From Ectorhizobium quercum (GTDB taxonomy: Bacteria; Pseudomonadota; Alphaproteobacteria; Rhizobiales; Rhizobiaceae): a stretch of DNA of 64,000 bases. Of the stretch, positions 44,626-53,516 are shown piece after piece; the first letter of the stretch is position 1, and each line of letters opens with the position of its first letter. The notes under the pieces were generated by a model. It searched no databases. It saw only the letters and a program-made list of their open reading frames with translations, and had not been told where the DNA came from. A program made the position numbers and the translations under genes. The stretch is from contig NZ_JANFPI010000001.1 in the NCBI RefSeq assembly GCF_026552795.1, forward strand, positions 868,001 through 932,000, written 5' to 3'.

Positions 44626-45444
44626 TCACTGGACGATAACGCGGGTTCCCACGCCGACCCGTTGATAAAGGTCGATCACGTCTTCGTTGCGCATGCGGAT
44701 GCAGCCGGAGGAGACGGCGTTGCCGATCGTCCAGGGCGCGTTGGTGCCGTGGATGCGGTAGAGCGTCGAGCCGAGATAGAGGGCGCGGGCGCCGAGCGGA
44801 TTGGCCGGCCCGCCCTCCATTTTTACCGGCAGGACATGCCCCTTCTTGGCCTCGCGGGCGCGCATCTCCGCCGGCGGATGCCAGGTCGGCCATTCGGCCT
44901 TGCGGGTGACTTTGTGGACGCCGGCCCATTCGAAGCCCGGTTTGCCGACGCCGACGCCGTAGCGCTTGGCCTGCCCGCCGTCCATCACCAGATAGAGAAA
45001 GCGGTTGTTGGTGTCGATGACGATCGTTCCGGGCTTTTCCGGGGTCCGGTAGGACACCATCTGCGGCAGGAACTGCGGCTCCACGCCGCCGACGGGCGCG
45101 TTCGGCCGCACGGCGGCCTGCTGGATGACCTGCTGCCGCCCGGTATTGCGGCCGATATGGACGCCCGGCGGCGGCGCGGCCAGCTGGCGGCGCTGATAGG
45201 TCTGGCGCTGCTGGTATTGCGGCGCGGGCTGCTGCTGGAACCGGGCCTGCGGCTGCGGCTGGACGCGGCGCGGCGGCGCATAGACCTTAGGGCGGACGCC
45301 GCCGCCGAGCTGGTTGACCCAGGGCGCCGTCAGGTCGGAATTGACGATGACCGGCGGGCGGTTGCCGTAACGGTCGCTGGCCAGCGCCGGCTGGGTGATG
45401 CCGGCCAGCAGGCCGACGGCAAGAAGAAGGAAGGATCTGTTCAT
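44626..45444 (-). CDS. L,D-transpeptidase (YkuD family), longer paralogue
   Basis: 272 residues with a signal peptide (SFLLLAVGLLAGITQPALA). A Gln/Pro/Arg-rich spacer (QPQPQARFQQQPAPQYQQRQ) links it to a YkuD domain with IHGTNAPWTIGNAVSSGCIRM, the catalytic cysteine in SSGCIR. Paralogue of the gene at 43781 with the same catalytic core but a longer, low-complexity N-terminal linker. It would work on peptidoglycan in the periplasm. The order of the pair suggests tandem duplication and divergence. Confidence 0.92.
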   Translation of the reverse strand: MNRSFLLLAVGLLAGITQPALASDRYGNRPPVIVNSDLTAPWVNQLGGGVRPKVYAPPRRVQPQPQARFQQQPAPQYQQRQTYQRRQLAAPPPGVHIGRNTGRQQVIQQAAVRPNAPVGGVEPQFLPQMVSYRTPEKPGTIVIDTNNRFLYLVMDGGQAKRYGVGVGKPGFEWAGVHKVTRKAEWPTWHPPAEMRAREAKKGHVLPVKMEGGPANPLGARALYLGSTLYRIHGTNAPWTIGNAVSSGCIRMRNEDVIDLYQRVGVGTRVIVQ

Positions 45445-45645
45445 CGGATCGACTCGCTACATTCACCGAAGAAGGGGCGCGAACATGCCCCGGATGGCAG
45501 GATCGTCGCATTCCGCTCCACTCGGAATGGTAAACGCCCGTTCATGAAGGGGCCGGGCGCCGTCTAAACCTTCCGGCAAGGTTAGCATCCGGTTGCGAAA
45601 ATAGGTGAACAAATGGTAAACACTCCCGAGAAGGAGAATCGAACC

Positions 45646-46287
45646 ATGACGGATGCCGCCAAGACGGGGTTGATCGAGGGCGAGGACGGGCGCACGGGCT
45701 GTTTCTGGCACGGCAATCTTGAGGATTACCGCCGCTACCACGACGAGGAATGGGGGCATCCGGTGACGGACGACCGCCGGCTTTTCGAGAAGATCTGCCT
45801 CGAAGGCTTCCAGTCGGGCCTGTCCTGGCTCACCATCCTGCGCAAGCGCGAGAATTTCCGCGCTGCCTTCGCCGGTTTCGATTTCGAGAAGGTCGCCCGT
45901 TTCGACGAGCGCGACGTCGAGCGGCTGCTGGCCGACAAGGGCATCGTGCGCCACGGCGGCAAGATCACCTCCACCATCAACAACGCCGCCCGCGCGCTGG
46001 AGATGAAGGCCGAGTTCGGTTCGCTCGCCCGCTATTTCTGGCGTTTCGAGCCGACGCCGGATGAGCGCCCGGCGGTGTTCGACTACCAGACCCTGCGCGC
46101 CAACCCCACGACGCCGGCCTCCGTGCGGCTGTCGCGCGACCTGAAAAAGCGCGGCTGGAGCTTCGTCGGCCCCACCACCGTCTATGCCTTCATGCAGGCG
46201 ATGGGCATGGTCAACGACCATATCGAGGGCTGCCATTGCCGGGCGAAGATCGAGCGCCTGCGGGCGGAATTCGTGCGGCCGGTATAG
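45646..46287 (+). CDS. tag: DNA-3-methyladenine glycosylase I
   Basis: 213 residues. Tag removes 3-methyladenine from alkylated DNA. Family marks: CFWHGNLEDYRRYHDEEWGHPV at the N-terminus, GFQSGLSWLTILRKRENFR and RGWSFVGPTTVYAFMQAMGMVNDH with the zinc-binding CHCR near the C-terminus. The ATG at 45646 is preceded by AAGGAGA. It stands next to the convergent HAD hydrolase gene. Length is normal. Confidence 0.95.
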   Translation: MTDAAKTGLIEGEDGRTGCFWHGNLEDYRRYHDEEWGHPVTDDRRLFEKICLEGFQSGLSWLTILRKRENFRAAFAGFDFEKVARFDERDVERLLADKGIVRHGGKITSTINNAARALEMKAEFGSLARYFWRFEPTPDERPAVFDYQTLRANPTTPASVRLSRDLKKRGWSFVGPTTVYAFMQAMGMVNDHIEGCHCRAKIERLRAEFVRPV

Positions 46288-46288
46288 G

Positions 46289-47023
46289 TTATTCGAGCGA
46301 CCGGATGAGGTCGGTCAGATCGCCGATCTCGGGCAGTTCCCGGAAGCGCGGCGCGTCCTTCGGCTTTTCGACATGTTCGAGAATCCACGTCAGGGCATGG
46401 GGAATGAACACACCCCAGGCGCCGACGGCGAGTGCCGGCACGACGTCCGATTTCAGCGAGTTGCCGACCATCATCGCCCGCTCCGGCGCTTCGGCGTGCC
46501 GGGAAAACAGGCGGCGATAGGTGGAGGCGGTCTTGTCGGAGACGATCTCCACCGCGTCGAAATAGTCGCCGAGCCCCGATTGCGCCAGCTTGCGCTCCTG
46601 GTCGAACAGGTCGCCCTTGGTGATGAGAACGAGAGCGTAGTCACCGGCGAGCGCCTCCAGCACGTCGCCGACGCCCGGCATGGTCTCCACCGGATGGCTG
46701 AGGAGGTCGCGGCCGATGGAAAGGATTTCGCCGATCACATGGCCCGGCGCGCGTCCGTCCGTCACCTCCAGCGCCGTCTCGATCATCGAAAGGGTGAAGC
46801 CCTTGATGCCGAAGCCGTAATGGGCAAGGTTGCGCTTTTCCGCGTCCAGCAGGCGGCTGGACACGTCGTCCCCGTCGGCATAGTCGGCCAGCAGCCCGCG
46901 GAAGTGGTCTTCCGTCAGCCGGTAATATTGCTCGTTCTGCCAGAGCGTGTCGTCGGCATCGAGGCCGATGGTGGTAAGCTGGCGCGTCATGCTCGTCGGG
47001 TCGTGCTGATGGCGATGCGCCAT
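46289..47023 (-). CDS. HAD-family hydrolase
   Basis: 244 residues from the ATG at 47023; a later ATG (46990, MTRQLTTIGLDADDTL) is possible. The catalytic motif I is DADDTLW, motif II is in LVLITKGD and motif III is the GNSLKSDV stretch. HAD phosphatases dephosphorylate small metabolites; the substrate is not evident. Its stop is one base from the end of tag on the other strand (convergent). Confidence 0.9.
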   Translation of the reverse strand: MAHRHQHDPTSMTRQLTTIGLDADDTLWQNEQYYRLTEDHFRGLLADYADGDDVSSRLLDAEKRNLAHYGFGIKGFTLSMIETALEVTDGRAPGHVIGEILSIGRDLLSHPVETMPGVGDVLEALAGDYALVLITKGDLFDQERKLAQSGLGDYFDAVEIVSDKTASTYRRLFSRHAEAPERAMMVGNSLKSDVVPALAVGAWGVFIPHALTWILEHVEKPKDAPRFRELPEIGDLTDLIRSLE

Positions 47024-47102
47024 TCTAATCCAGTTTTCGCGCAAGTGTGAACGGATTTGCAAACCGGCAATGCGGCGGCGCGCAAGCGCCGCCGCATCGG
47101 GT

Positions 47103-47459
47103 TTATTGGCCGTGCTTTTCCAGCCATTCCCGCATGAAGGCGATCTCGCCTTCCTGGGCGGCGATGACCTCCTCGGCCAGCTTACGGATCTCGGGGTCCT
47201 TGCCGTGTTCCAGCACGATCCGGGCCATGTCGATGGCGCCCTGATGGTGCGGGATCATGCCGCGCACGAAGTCGACATCGGCATCGCCCGAAAGCTCGAT
47301 TGCCATGTTCTCGTGCATCGTCTCGCTGGCTTTTTCGAATGCTTCGGTCGCGGCGTTGCGTGTCCCGCCGCCGGAAGCGTGGCTGCCGTGGTCCTGGGCG
47401 AGCGCCGGAACGGCGAAGGCGAGGACGGCGGCGATGGTGAGGGTGTTCCTGAAAGACAT
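47103..47459 (-). CDS. DUF305 family periplasmic protein
   Basis: 118 residues with a signal peptide ([20 protein letters not shown]). The DUF305 core has [20 protein letters not shown] with histidines and methionines; the family (including CopM) is linked to copper binding in several bacteria. The mature N-terminus is His/Gly-rich (HGSHASGGG). A His-rich exported protein is encoded 72 bp upstream, read the same way, supporting a metal-handling role. Confidence 0.85.
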   Translation of the reverse strand: MSFRNTLTIAAVLAFAVPALAQDHGSHASGGGTRNAATEAFEKASETMHENMAIELSGDADVDFVRGMIPHHQGAIDMARIVLEHGKDPEIRKLAEEVIAAQEGEIAFMREWLEKHGQ

Positions 47460-47531
47460 GATGGTCCATTCCCTTGCAAGGGGTTATGTCTGCCGGTCGC
47501 CCGGCGGTTCGACGATGGGGAAAGCGGATTT

Positions 47532-47897
47532 TCAGGCGCGGGGAGGCGGTTCCGCCGGCGCGGGCGCGGCATCGGCCAGTTTGCGGGTCGGCAAAGGCTC
47601 CGGCCAGGAAAAGGGCGGGTGCCCTTCGCGCCCGGCATCGACGACCGGCACGATGGCGAGGCAGGCGGCGCAGAAGGTGCCGCATCCCGGCAGCCCGGAA
47701 TGCGGACAAGGATCGTTGCGGGAATGCGCCCCGCCGTGATTGCCGTGCGTTCCGGCCGTCTCCATGCCGTGATGATCCGCGTGGTCGTGATGGGCCACGG
47801 AGACCTGAACGGCCTCCATGACGACGCCCGCCCGGGCCGGCATGAAGCCATAGACGAGGCAGGCGATCAGCATGGTGACGACGACGAAGGCGCGCAT
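47532..47897 (-). CDS. Small His-rich exported protein
   Basis: 121 residues with an N-terminal hydrophobic leader (VVVTMLIACLVYGFMPARAG). The middle is His-rich (VAHHDHADHHGMETAGTHGNHGG), followed by cysteine motifs (CPHSGLPGCGTFCAACLA), a pattern that could bind copper or zinc. It resembles other small metal-related exported proteins but no family is certain. Close upstream of the DUF305 gene; the two probably work together in periplasmic metal handling. Confidence 0.7.
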   Translation of the reverse strand: MRAFVVVTMLIACLVYGFMPARAGVVMEAVQVSVAHHDHADHHGMETAGTHGNHGGAHSRNDPCPHSGLPGCGTFCAACLAIVPVVDAGREGHPPFSWPEPLPTRKLADAAPAPAEPPPRA

Positions 47898-47948
47898 AAA
47901 TTCAGTCTAGTCGCATTTCACCGTGAAACAAGCCGTCCGGATGCGGCC

Positions 47949-48728
47949 TCACGCCGCGATGACGCGGTGGACGACCCGGTAATCGGGGCTTTCCTCGCCG
48001 AGCGGGGCGACGGGCCAGTCCCAGCTCGCGAAGGCTTCAGGATGCGCGACGCCGGCCAGCAGGTCCTGCCGCTCGTGGGTATGGCCGTTGCGGTCGATCA
48101 CGGCGAAGGAAATGTCGCTCAGCAGGCAGGTCGCCGCCGGCAGGCCCGCAAGGCCGTCGAAATGGGCCGAGACCAGCCGCGTGACGGTATCGGCCGGCAT
48201 CGCGCCCGGCGGCTCCTTTTCCAGAAGCCGGCCCGCGCCGATACCGATCTGCGAGATGAGATTGGCCGAGACCACGAAATCCAGATAGGGAACGTGCCGC
48301 AGGAAGGCGAAGGGTTCGGGATCGCGGCCCGCCTTGAGGTCGCCGTAGCCGGACAGGTCGCGTTCCACGAGTTGGATGTTGGGGAACTTCTTCAGCGAAA
48401 GCCCCATCCGCACCGAGGCCAGATGCACGCGGTCGACCAGAACCACGGTGTCGAAGGCGCGGGCGAGCATGTCCAGCGGCACGTCGCGCAGCAGGCCCGA
48501 GCCGAGAACCACCGCCGTGCGGCGCAGCCTGAGGTCCTTCGCCTTGAAGAGAACGGCGCGGTGGCAATTGTCCTCGTGATCGCGCCATGCGCCGGATACG
48601 CGCCGGGCGCGCGACCACAGATTGACCGAGGCGCGGACGAACGGCCGGTTTTCCGGCTTGGTGAGCGGCCATGTGGCGGCGAAATTCAGGGCTTCGGCCA
48701 GCATTTCAGGCGCAGCGCTCCGGCGCAT
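47949..48728 (-). CDS. Hypothetical protein with a Rossmann-like segment
   Basis: 259 residues. No recognised family, but AVVLGSGLLRDVPLDMLAR looks like a nucleotide- or SAM-binding loop, and the downstream FDTVVLVDRVHLASVRMGL would be the following strand-helix. It may be a methyltransferase-like or oxidoreductase-like protein. No catalytic residue is evident. Conserved-looking C-terminal half. It sits alone between the His-rich gene and hisS, transcribed leftward. Confidence 0.75.
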   Translation of the reverse strand: MRRSAAPEMLAEALNFAATWPLTKPENRPFVRASVNLWSRARRVSGAWRDHEDNCHRAVLFKAKDLRLRRTAVVLGSGLLRDVPLDMLARAFDTVVLVDRVHLASVRMGLSLKKFPNIQLVERDLSGYGDLKAGRDPEPFAFLRHVPYLDFVVSANLISQIGIGAGRLLEKEPPGAMPADTVTRLVSAHFDGLAGLPAATCLLSDISFAVIDRNGHTHERQDLLAGVAHPEAFASWDWPVAPLGEESPDYRVVHRVIAA

Positions 48729-48929
48729 TGGGAAGGATGGGGTTCATGAAATCGGATGACCGGGAATCGGAACGGGGAAAAGTCGCGGATTTGGATAGCA
48801 GAATCCGGCCCCGCCTGCCAATCGGCCGTGTGCTTGCGGCTTGCCGCAGGGGGCTACTTCCTCTAAGACACGGCCACGAATTCCAACTCCTGTGAGCGAT
48901 TTCGGGCCGCGCCCGAATGGTTGAAGACG

Positions 48930-50447
48930 ATGAGCGACAAGCAGAAGAAACCGCAAAAGCCGAAAGCCCGCCTGCCGCGCGGCTTCGTGGACCGCGACGC
49001 CGCCGATATCCGCGCCGTCAACGAGATGACCGCGAAGATCCGCGAGGTCTACGAACGCTACGGCTTCGATCCGGTGGAAACGCCGCTGGTGGAATATACC
49101 GACGCGCTCGGCAAGTTTCTGCCCGACGCCGACCGTCCGAACGAGGGTGTCTTTTCTATTCAGGACGACGACGAGCAATGGGTGAGCCTGCGCTATGACC
49201 TGACGGCGCCGCTCGCCCGTCATGTCGCGGAAAATTTCAACGAGATCCAGCTTCCCTACCGCACCTACCGCGCCGGCTACGTGTTCCGCAACGAGAAGCC
49301 CGGCCCCGGCCGCTTCCGCCAGTTCATGCAGTTCGATGCCGATACGGTCGGTGCGCCCGGCGTTCAGGCCGATGCCGAAATGTGCATGATGATGGCCGAT
49401 ACGCTGGAGGCGCTGGGCATCCGGCGCGGCGATTACGTCATTCGCGTCAACAACCGTAAGGTTCTCGACGGCGTTCTCGAAGCCATCGGCCTCGGCGGCG
49501 ATGAGAACGCCGCCAGGCGCCTGACGGTGCTGCGCGCCATCGACAAGCTCGACAAGTTCGGCCCCGAGGGCGTGAAACTTCTGCTCGGTGCCGGCCGCAA
49601 GGACGAATCCGGCGACTTCACCAAGGGCGCGGGGCTGGATGCCGCGCAGATCGAAAAGGTGCTGTTCTTCGTCGGCATCGAGGACTATGCGGCAAGCGCC
49701 GCCGACCTCTCGGCGCTGGTCGCCGGCACGGCGAAGGGCGGCGAGGGTGTGGAGGAACTGAACCTCATCGGCGCGCTGGTGAAGGGTGCCGGCTATGACG
49801 ACGGCCGCGTGAAGATCGATCCATCCGTCGTGCGCGGCCTCGAATATTACACCGGCCCGGTCTACGAGGCGGAACTGACCTTCGACGTGACCAACGAGAA
49901 GGGCGAGAAGGTCGTCTTCGGCTCGGTCGGCGGCGGCGGGCGTTACGATGGCCTCGTTTCCCGCTTTATGGGACAGGCGGTGCCGGCCACCGGCTTCTCC
50001 ATCGGCGTCTCGCGGCTGATGACGGCGCTGAAGAACCTCGGCAAGCTCGGCCAGGACGAGGTGTTCGCCCCCGTTCTCGTCACCGTCATGGACGGCGATG
50101 CCGAAGCGATGGGCCTCTACCAGCGCTTCACGCAAGAACTTCGCGCCGAAGGCATCCGCGCCGAAATGTATCAGGGCAACTGGAAGAAGTTCGGCAACCA
50201 GCTCAAATATGCCGACCGCCGCGGCTGCCCGGTCGCCATCATCCAGGGCGGCGACGAGCGCGCTGAGGGCGTCGTCCAGATCAAGGACCTGATCGAGGGC
50301 AAGCGCCTGTCCGGCGAGATCGAGGACAATGCCGCCTGGCGCGAGGCCCGCGTCGCGCAGGTCGTCGTGCCGCAGGACGAACTGGTTGAAAAGGTGAAGG
50401 AAATTCTTGGGGCTCAGGCGGAGGACCGCAGGCGGGCCGGGAAGTGA
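48930..50447 (+). CDS. hisS: Histidyl-tRNA synthetase
   Basis: 505 residues; class II aminoacyl-tRNA synthetase that charges tRNA-His. Motif 2 is in [20 protein letters not shown] and motif 3 is in [14 protein letters not shown], with the anticodon-binding domain at the C-terminus. The ATG at 48930 is nine bases past a TTG that could also serve. Followed by hisZ and hisG, all rightward, so the three probably form a unit. A family-2 repeat separates it from hisZ. Confidence 0.96.
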   Translation: MSDKQKKPQKPKARLPRGFVDRDAADIRAVNEMTAKIREVYERYGFDPVETPLVEYTDALGKFLPDADRPNEGVFSIQDDDEQWVSLRYDLTAPLARHVAENFNEIQLPYRTYRAGYVFRNEKPGPGRFRQFMQFDADTVGAPGVQADAEMCMMMADTLEALGIRRGDYVIRVNNRKVLDGVLEAIGLGGDENAARRLTVLRAIDKLDKFGPEGVKLLLGAGRKDESGDFTKGAGLDAAQIEKVLFFVGIEDYAASAADLSALVAGTAKGGEGVEELNLIGALVKGAGYDDGRVKIDPSVVRGLEYYTGPVYEAELTFDVTNEKGEKVVFGSVGGGGRYDGLVSRFMGQAVPATGFSIGVSRLMTALKNLGKLGQDEVFAPVLVTVMDGDAEAMGLYQRFTQELRAEGIRAEMYQGNWKKFGNQLKYADRRGCPVAIIQGGDERAEGVVQIKDLIEGKRLSGEIEDNAAWREARVAQVVVPQDELVEKVKEILGAQAEDRRRAGK

Positions 50448-50469
50448 CTGCTTCGATGCGCCTGAAATT

Positions 50470-50600
50470 CCCCCTCTGGCCTGCCGGCCATCTCCTCCAC
50501 AAGGGGGGAGAAGACGCGCGGCAAACCCTCGCCTCCCACGAACCGCAGGAGCGGGGCAGACACGCCGCTTCCCCTTGTGGACAGGGGGTGGGGAGGGGGG
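50470..50600. repeat. Family-2 palindromic repeat between hisS and hisZ, right end altered
   Basis: Left end CCCCCTCTGGCCTGCCGG, followed by CCATCTCCTCCACAAG, matches the copies at 33474 and 42043. The right half differs, being CTTCCCCTTGTGGACAGG and ending GGGGAGGGGGG, so it keeps the inverted ends only partly. It lies inside the hisS-hisZ-hisG unit. Confidence 0.7.
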
Positions 50601-50625
50601 CTTCTTTCAATCCGGAGGCATTTCC

Positions 50626-51747
50626 ATGCCGATGACCGATCTGCCGGGTTTTGCCGGCGAACTGCTGGATGTCTTCGCGGTTAGAAGGGCAGAGCGCATC
50701 GATACGCCGATCATCCAGCCGGCCGAGCCCTTTCTGGATATCGCCGGCGAGGACCTGCGCCGCCGCATCTTCCTCACCGAGAGCGAGCGCGGCGAGAGCC
50801 TGTGCCTGCGCCCGGAATTCACCATTCCCGTCTGCCGCCGCCATATCGAGAGCGCCACCGGCACGCCGAAGCGCTATGCCTATCTCGGCACGGTGTTCCG
50901 CCAGCGCCGCGAGGGCGAGAACGAATTCTATCAGGCCGGCATCGAGGATCTGGGCGACCGGGATTTCGCCAGTGCCGATGCGCGTGCCGTCGCCGATGCG
51001 CTGGCCTGCCTGACGACGATCCTGCCCGGCCGCGCCTTCGCGGTGACGATCGGCGATCAGGCCGTGTTCGAGGCGGTGGTCGATGCGCTCGGCCTGCCGG
51101 CCGGCTGGCAGCGGCGGCTGGTCCGCGCCTTCGGCCAGACCGAGCTTCTGGAACAGATGATCGCCCGTCTCGCCCGGCCCGAGGCCGTGTCGGGCCTCGG
51201 GCCCGAGGTCGAGGCGCTGCTGGAAAAGGGCGACGACGAGGCGCTGGCCGCCCTGATCGCCGCCCGCATGGAGGCGACCGGCTATTTCACCAATGCCAGC
51301 CGCTCGCCGGAGGATATCGTCCGCCGCCTCAAGGAAAAGCGGTTGCTCGCCGGTGCCTCGCTCGATGCCGGCAAGCTGGATACGCTGAAGGAATTTCTGT
51401 CGCTCAATGTCAGCCTGCGCTATGCGCCGGGCGTGCTGGCCGATTTCGCCCGCGCCGCGAACCTGCCGCTCAACGCCGCCATCGCCGGGTTCGACGCGCG
51501 CGTTGCGGCCTTCGCCAATGCTGGCGTGCCGCTGGCCGACATCACCTGGCGTGCCGCCTTCGGCCGGCCGCTGGATTACTATACCGGCCTCGTCTTCGAG
51601 ATCACCGCGCGCGGCGACCATGCCATTCTGGCCGGCGGCGGCCGCTACGACCGCATGTTGACGCTGCTCGGCGCGAAGGACCATATTCCCGCCGTCGGCT
51701 TCTCGCTCTGGCTCGATCGCATCGTAAAGGCGAGGGGGAACCCATGA
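50626..51747 (+). CDS. hisZ: ATP phosphoribosyltransferase regulatory subunit HisZ
   Basis: 373 residues. HisZ is a catalytically inactive relative of histidyl-tRNA synthetase that completes the short-form HisG for histidine synthesis. The HisRS-like core ([29 protein letters not shown]) is present. ATG at 50626 with GGAGG just before it. It overlaps hisG by an ATGA, so the two subunits are coupled, and it follows hisS across a palindromic repeat. Confidence 0.95.
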   Translation: MPMTDLPGFAGELLDVFAVRRAERIDTPIIQPAEPFLDIAGEDLRRRIFLTESERGESLCLRPEFTIPVCRRHIESATGTPKRYAYLGTVFRQRREGENEFYQAGIEDLGDRDFASADARAVADALACLTTILPGRAFAVTIGDQAVFEAVVDALGLPAGWQRRLVRAFGQTELLEQMIARLARPEAVSGLGPEVEALLEKGDDEALAALIAARMEATGYFTNASRSPEDIVRRLKEKRLLAGASLDAGKLDTLKEFLSLNVSLRYAPGVLADFARAANLPLNAAIAGFDARVAAFANAGVPLADITWRAAFGRPLDYYTGLVFEITARGDHAILAGGGRYDRMLTLLGAKDHIPAVGFSLWLDRIVKARGNP

Positions 51748-52436
51748 TCACCATCGCGCTTCCCTCCAAGGGCCGGATGAAGGACGAAGCCTCGGCGGTC
51801 TTCGAGCGTGCCGGCATGAAGATCGTCGCCGTCGGCAACGACCGCTCCTATCGCGGCCGGGTCGAAGGCGCGGACGATATAGAGATCGCCTTTCTCTCCG
51901 CCTCCGAGATCTCGCGGGAGATCGGCGCGGGCACCGTCGATTTCGGCGTCACCGGCGAGGATCTGGTGCGTGAGGAACTGGCGGATGCCGACGCCCGCGT
52001 CGACTTCGCCGCCCGCCTCGGTTTCGGCCATGCCGATGTCGTCGTCGCCGTGCCGGAAATCTGGTACGACGTGGAGACGATGGCCGATCTCGGCGATGTC
52101 GCGGCGGATTTCCGCGCCCGCCACGGACGCCGGCTGGCGATCGCCACCAAATACTGGCGGCTGACGCAGCAGTTCTTCTCCGGCAGCCACGGCATCCAGC
52201 TCTACCGCATTGTCGAAAGCCTCGGCGCGACCGAAGGCGCGCCGGCGGCAGGCCAGGCCGATATCATCGTCGATATCACCTCCACCGGCTCGACGCTCCG
52301 CGCCAACCATTTGAAGATCCTCTCGGACGGGGTGATCCTGCGCTCCGAGGCCTGCCTGGTGCGGGCGCGCAAGGCGGAACACCACGGCAATCCGGCCGTG
52401 GAACGAATCGCTAGCGCCATCCGCACGGTGCTGTGA
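51744..52436 (+). CDS. hisG: ATP phosphoribosyltransferase catalytic subunit HisG, short form
   Basis: 230 residues, the short form that requires HisZ. It condenses ATP and PRPP, the first step of histidine synthesis. N-terminal [24 protein letters not shown], and the PRPP loop [19 protein letters not shown]. The start overlaps the hisZ stop. Two near-identical terminator hairpins and a family-1 repeat follow it. Confidence 0.97.
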   Translation: MITIALPSKGRMKDEASAVFERAGMKIVAVGNDRSYRGRVEGADDIEIAFLSASEISREIGAGTVDFGVTGEDLVREELADADARVDFAARLGFGHADVVVAVPEIWYDVETMADLGDVAADFRARHGRRLAIATKYWRLTQQFFSGSHGIQLYRIVESLGATEGAPAAGQADIIVDITSTGSTLRANHLKILSDGVILRSEACLVRARKAEHHGNPAVERIASAIRTVL

Positions 52437-52462
52437 AGCGACCGTTTCCCTGAACGGGAAAA

Positions 52463-52487
52463 ACCCGCCGGTGCGATCCCGGCGGGT
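52463..52487. terminator. First hairpin after hisG
   Basis: ACCCGCCGG and CCGGCGGGT, a perfect 9-bp stem around 7 nt, 26 bp after hisG. The same arm sequences recur at 52623-52646. Confidence 0.65.
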
Positions 52488-52504
52488 CCGTGTATCGATC
52501 AACC

Positions 52505-52597
52505 CTCTCTTTAGTCACCCTCGGGCTCGAACCGAGGGTCCATGCCGCAAGCACGGCGATGGATGGTCGGGTCAAGCCCGACCATGACGAAAGAGAG
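52505..52597. repeat. Family-1 palindromic repeat with inverted ends
   Basis: 93 bp with ends CTCTCTTTAGTCA and TGACGAAAGAGAG, inner palindromes CCCTCGGGCTCGAACCGAGGG and GGTCGGGTCAAGCCCGACC. Same family as 43614. It lies between the convergent hisG and doxX genes, between the two hairpins. Confidence 0.75.
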
Positions 52598-52622
52598 CGA
52601 TACGCTCGCTGTCAGAAGTCTG

Positions 52623-52649
52623 ACCCGCCGGATCGCCCCGGCGGGTTTT
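52623..52649 (+). terminator. Second hairpin after hisG, with T run
   Basis: ACCCGCCGG and CCGGCGGGT followed by TTTT: an intrinsic terminator reading rightward. Its arms are identical to those of the hairpin at 52463, on the other side of the repeat. Confidence 0.7.
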
Positions 52650-52673
52650 GCCGTTCAGGCAGAGCGCGGTCGT

Positions 52674-53105
52674 TCAGGCGGCGCGTCTGGCATCGAGCGA
52701 CCAGGCGCCGGCACCGAAGGCGGCGAGGATGAGAAAACCGCCGGCCAGTGCGAAGTTCTTGACGAGCATGATGCCGTTCAGCGTGTTGATCCAGCCGAGC
52801 GCGGGTGCCGGCCAGCCGTCGACGGCAACCGTGCCGGAATGGAAGGCAAGCGCGGTGAAGACCGAGAACGCGGCGAGCGCGACGGCGGCGATCTTGGTCT
52901 GGAAGCCGACCAGAATGGCAAGCCCGGTGACGGTTTCGAACAGGCCGGCCAGATAGGCGAGCAGGGTCGCGGCCGGCAGGCCGGCGCCCTCGATCATGCC
53001 CGCGGTGCCGCTCGGGTCGATGAGCTTCGGCACGCCTGCGGTAATGAAAAGATAGGCGAGGAGGATGCGTCCGGCGAGGACGAGGGCGTTCTGGGCAGTG
53101 GTCAT
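52674..53105 (-). CDS. DoxX family membrane protein
   Basis: 143 residues with four hydrophobic segments (GRILLAYLFITAGVPKLI; LLAYLAGLFETVTGLAILVG; AVALAAFSVFTALAFHS; FLILAAFGAGAWSL). DoxX-like family; members are linked to respiratory or redox membrane complexes, exact role unknown. GxPK-like start matches the family. Convergent with hisG across the repeat. The 410-bp gap upstream holds its likely promoter. Confidence 0.87.
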   Translation of the reverse strand: MTTAQNALVLAGRILLAYLFITAGVPKLIDPSGTAGMIEGAGLPAATLLAYLAGLFETVTGLAILVGFQTKIAAVALAAFSVFTALAFHSGTVAVDGWPAPALGWINTLNGIMLVKNFALAGGFLILAAFGAGAWSLDARRAA

Positions 53106-53516
53106 CAGTATCTCTCCGTTTGAGCGCGTTCGGGAAGGCCGCTCTGTCGGGATGAGATATGCACCTTTTTGGTTGTTCTTAAAAGACGAACGAATAAAGA
53201 CATATCGTTCACTGTTATTGACATAATCACGACGGCGCCTTTTCCGCTACCAGCCGGCGCGGCCGATCCCGGAGCCCCATCGAAAAAGCGTCGGGTGAAA
53301 TCGGCCATTTGCGACTCTGGTTGTTTCCCCGGATCCAGGGACGAAAGGCCCGCAACGCGTGGGCCGGTTTCACCCGCCGGCAATACCCGATGCCTCGCAA
53401 GATGGTCCGTTTATGGAGGTCTTCGTAAGCCTGGCCCCAAGATAACGCGGCGATCTCCCCGGAACTTTTCCTCATCCTATGGGTTGTCTATACACGTTAA
53501 CGTTGAGGGAAAGCCA
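53106..53516. other. Noncoding gap between doxX and a membrane protein gene
   Basis: 411 bp with no convincing gene. It should contain the leftward doxX promoter and the rightward promoter of the next gene. A TTGACATAATC stretch at about 53216-53226 looks like a -35 element, but no matching -10 was fixed. A short frame overlapping the doxX start is considered spurious. Confidence 0.5.

Noticed and set aside
53105..53383. Leftward open frame of 92 codons before doxX
   Set aside because: It overlaps the doxX start and promoter region, without a good start signal or known family.
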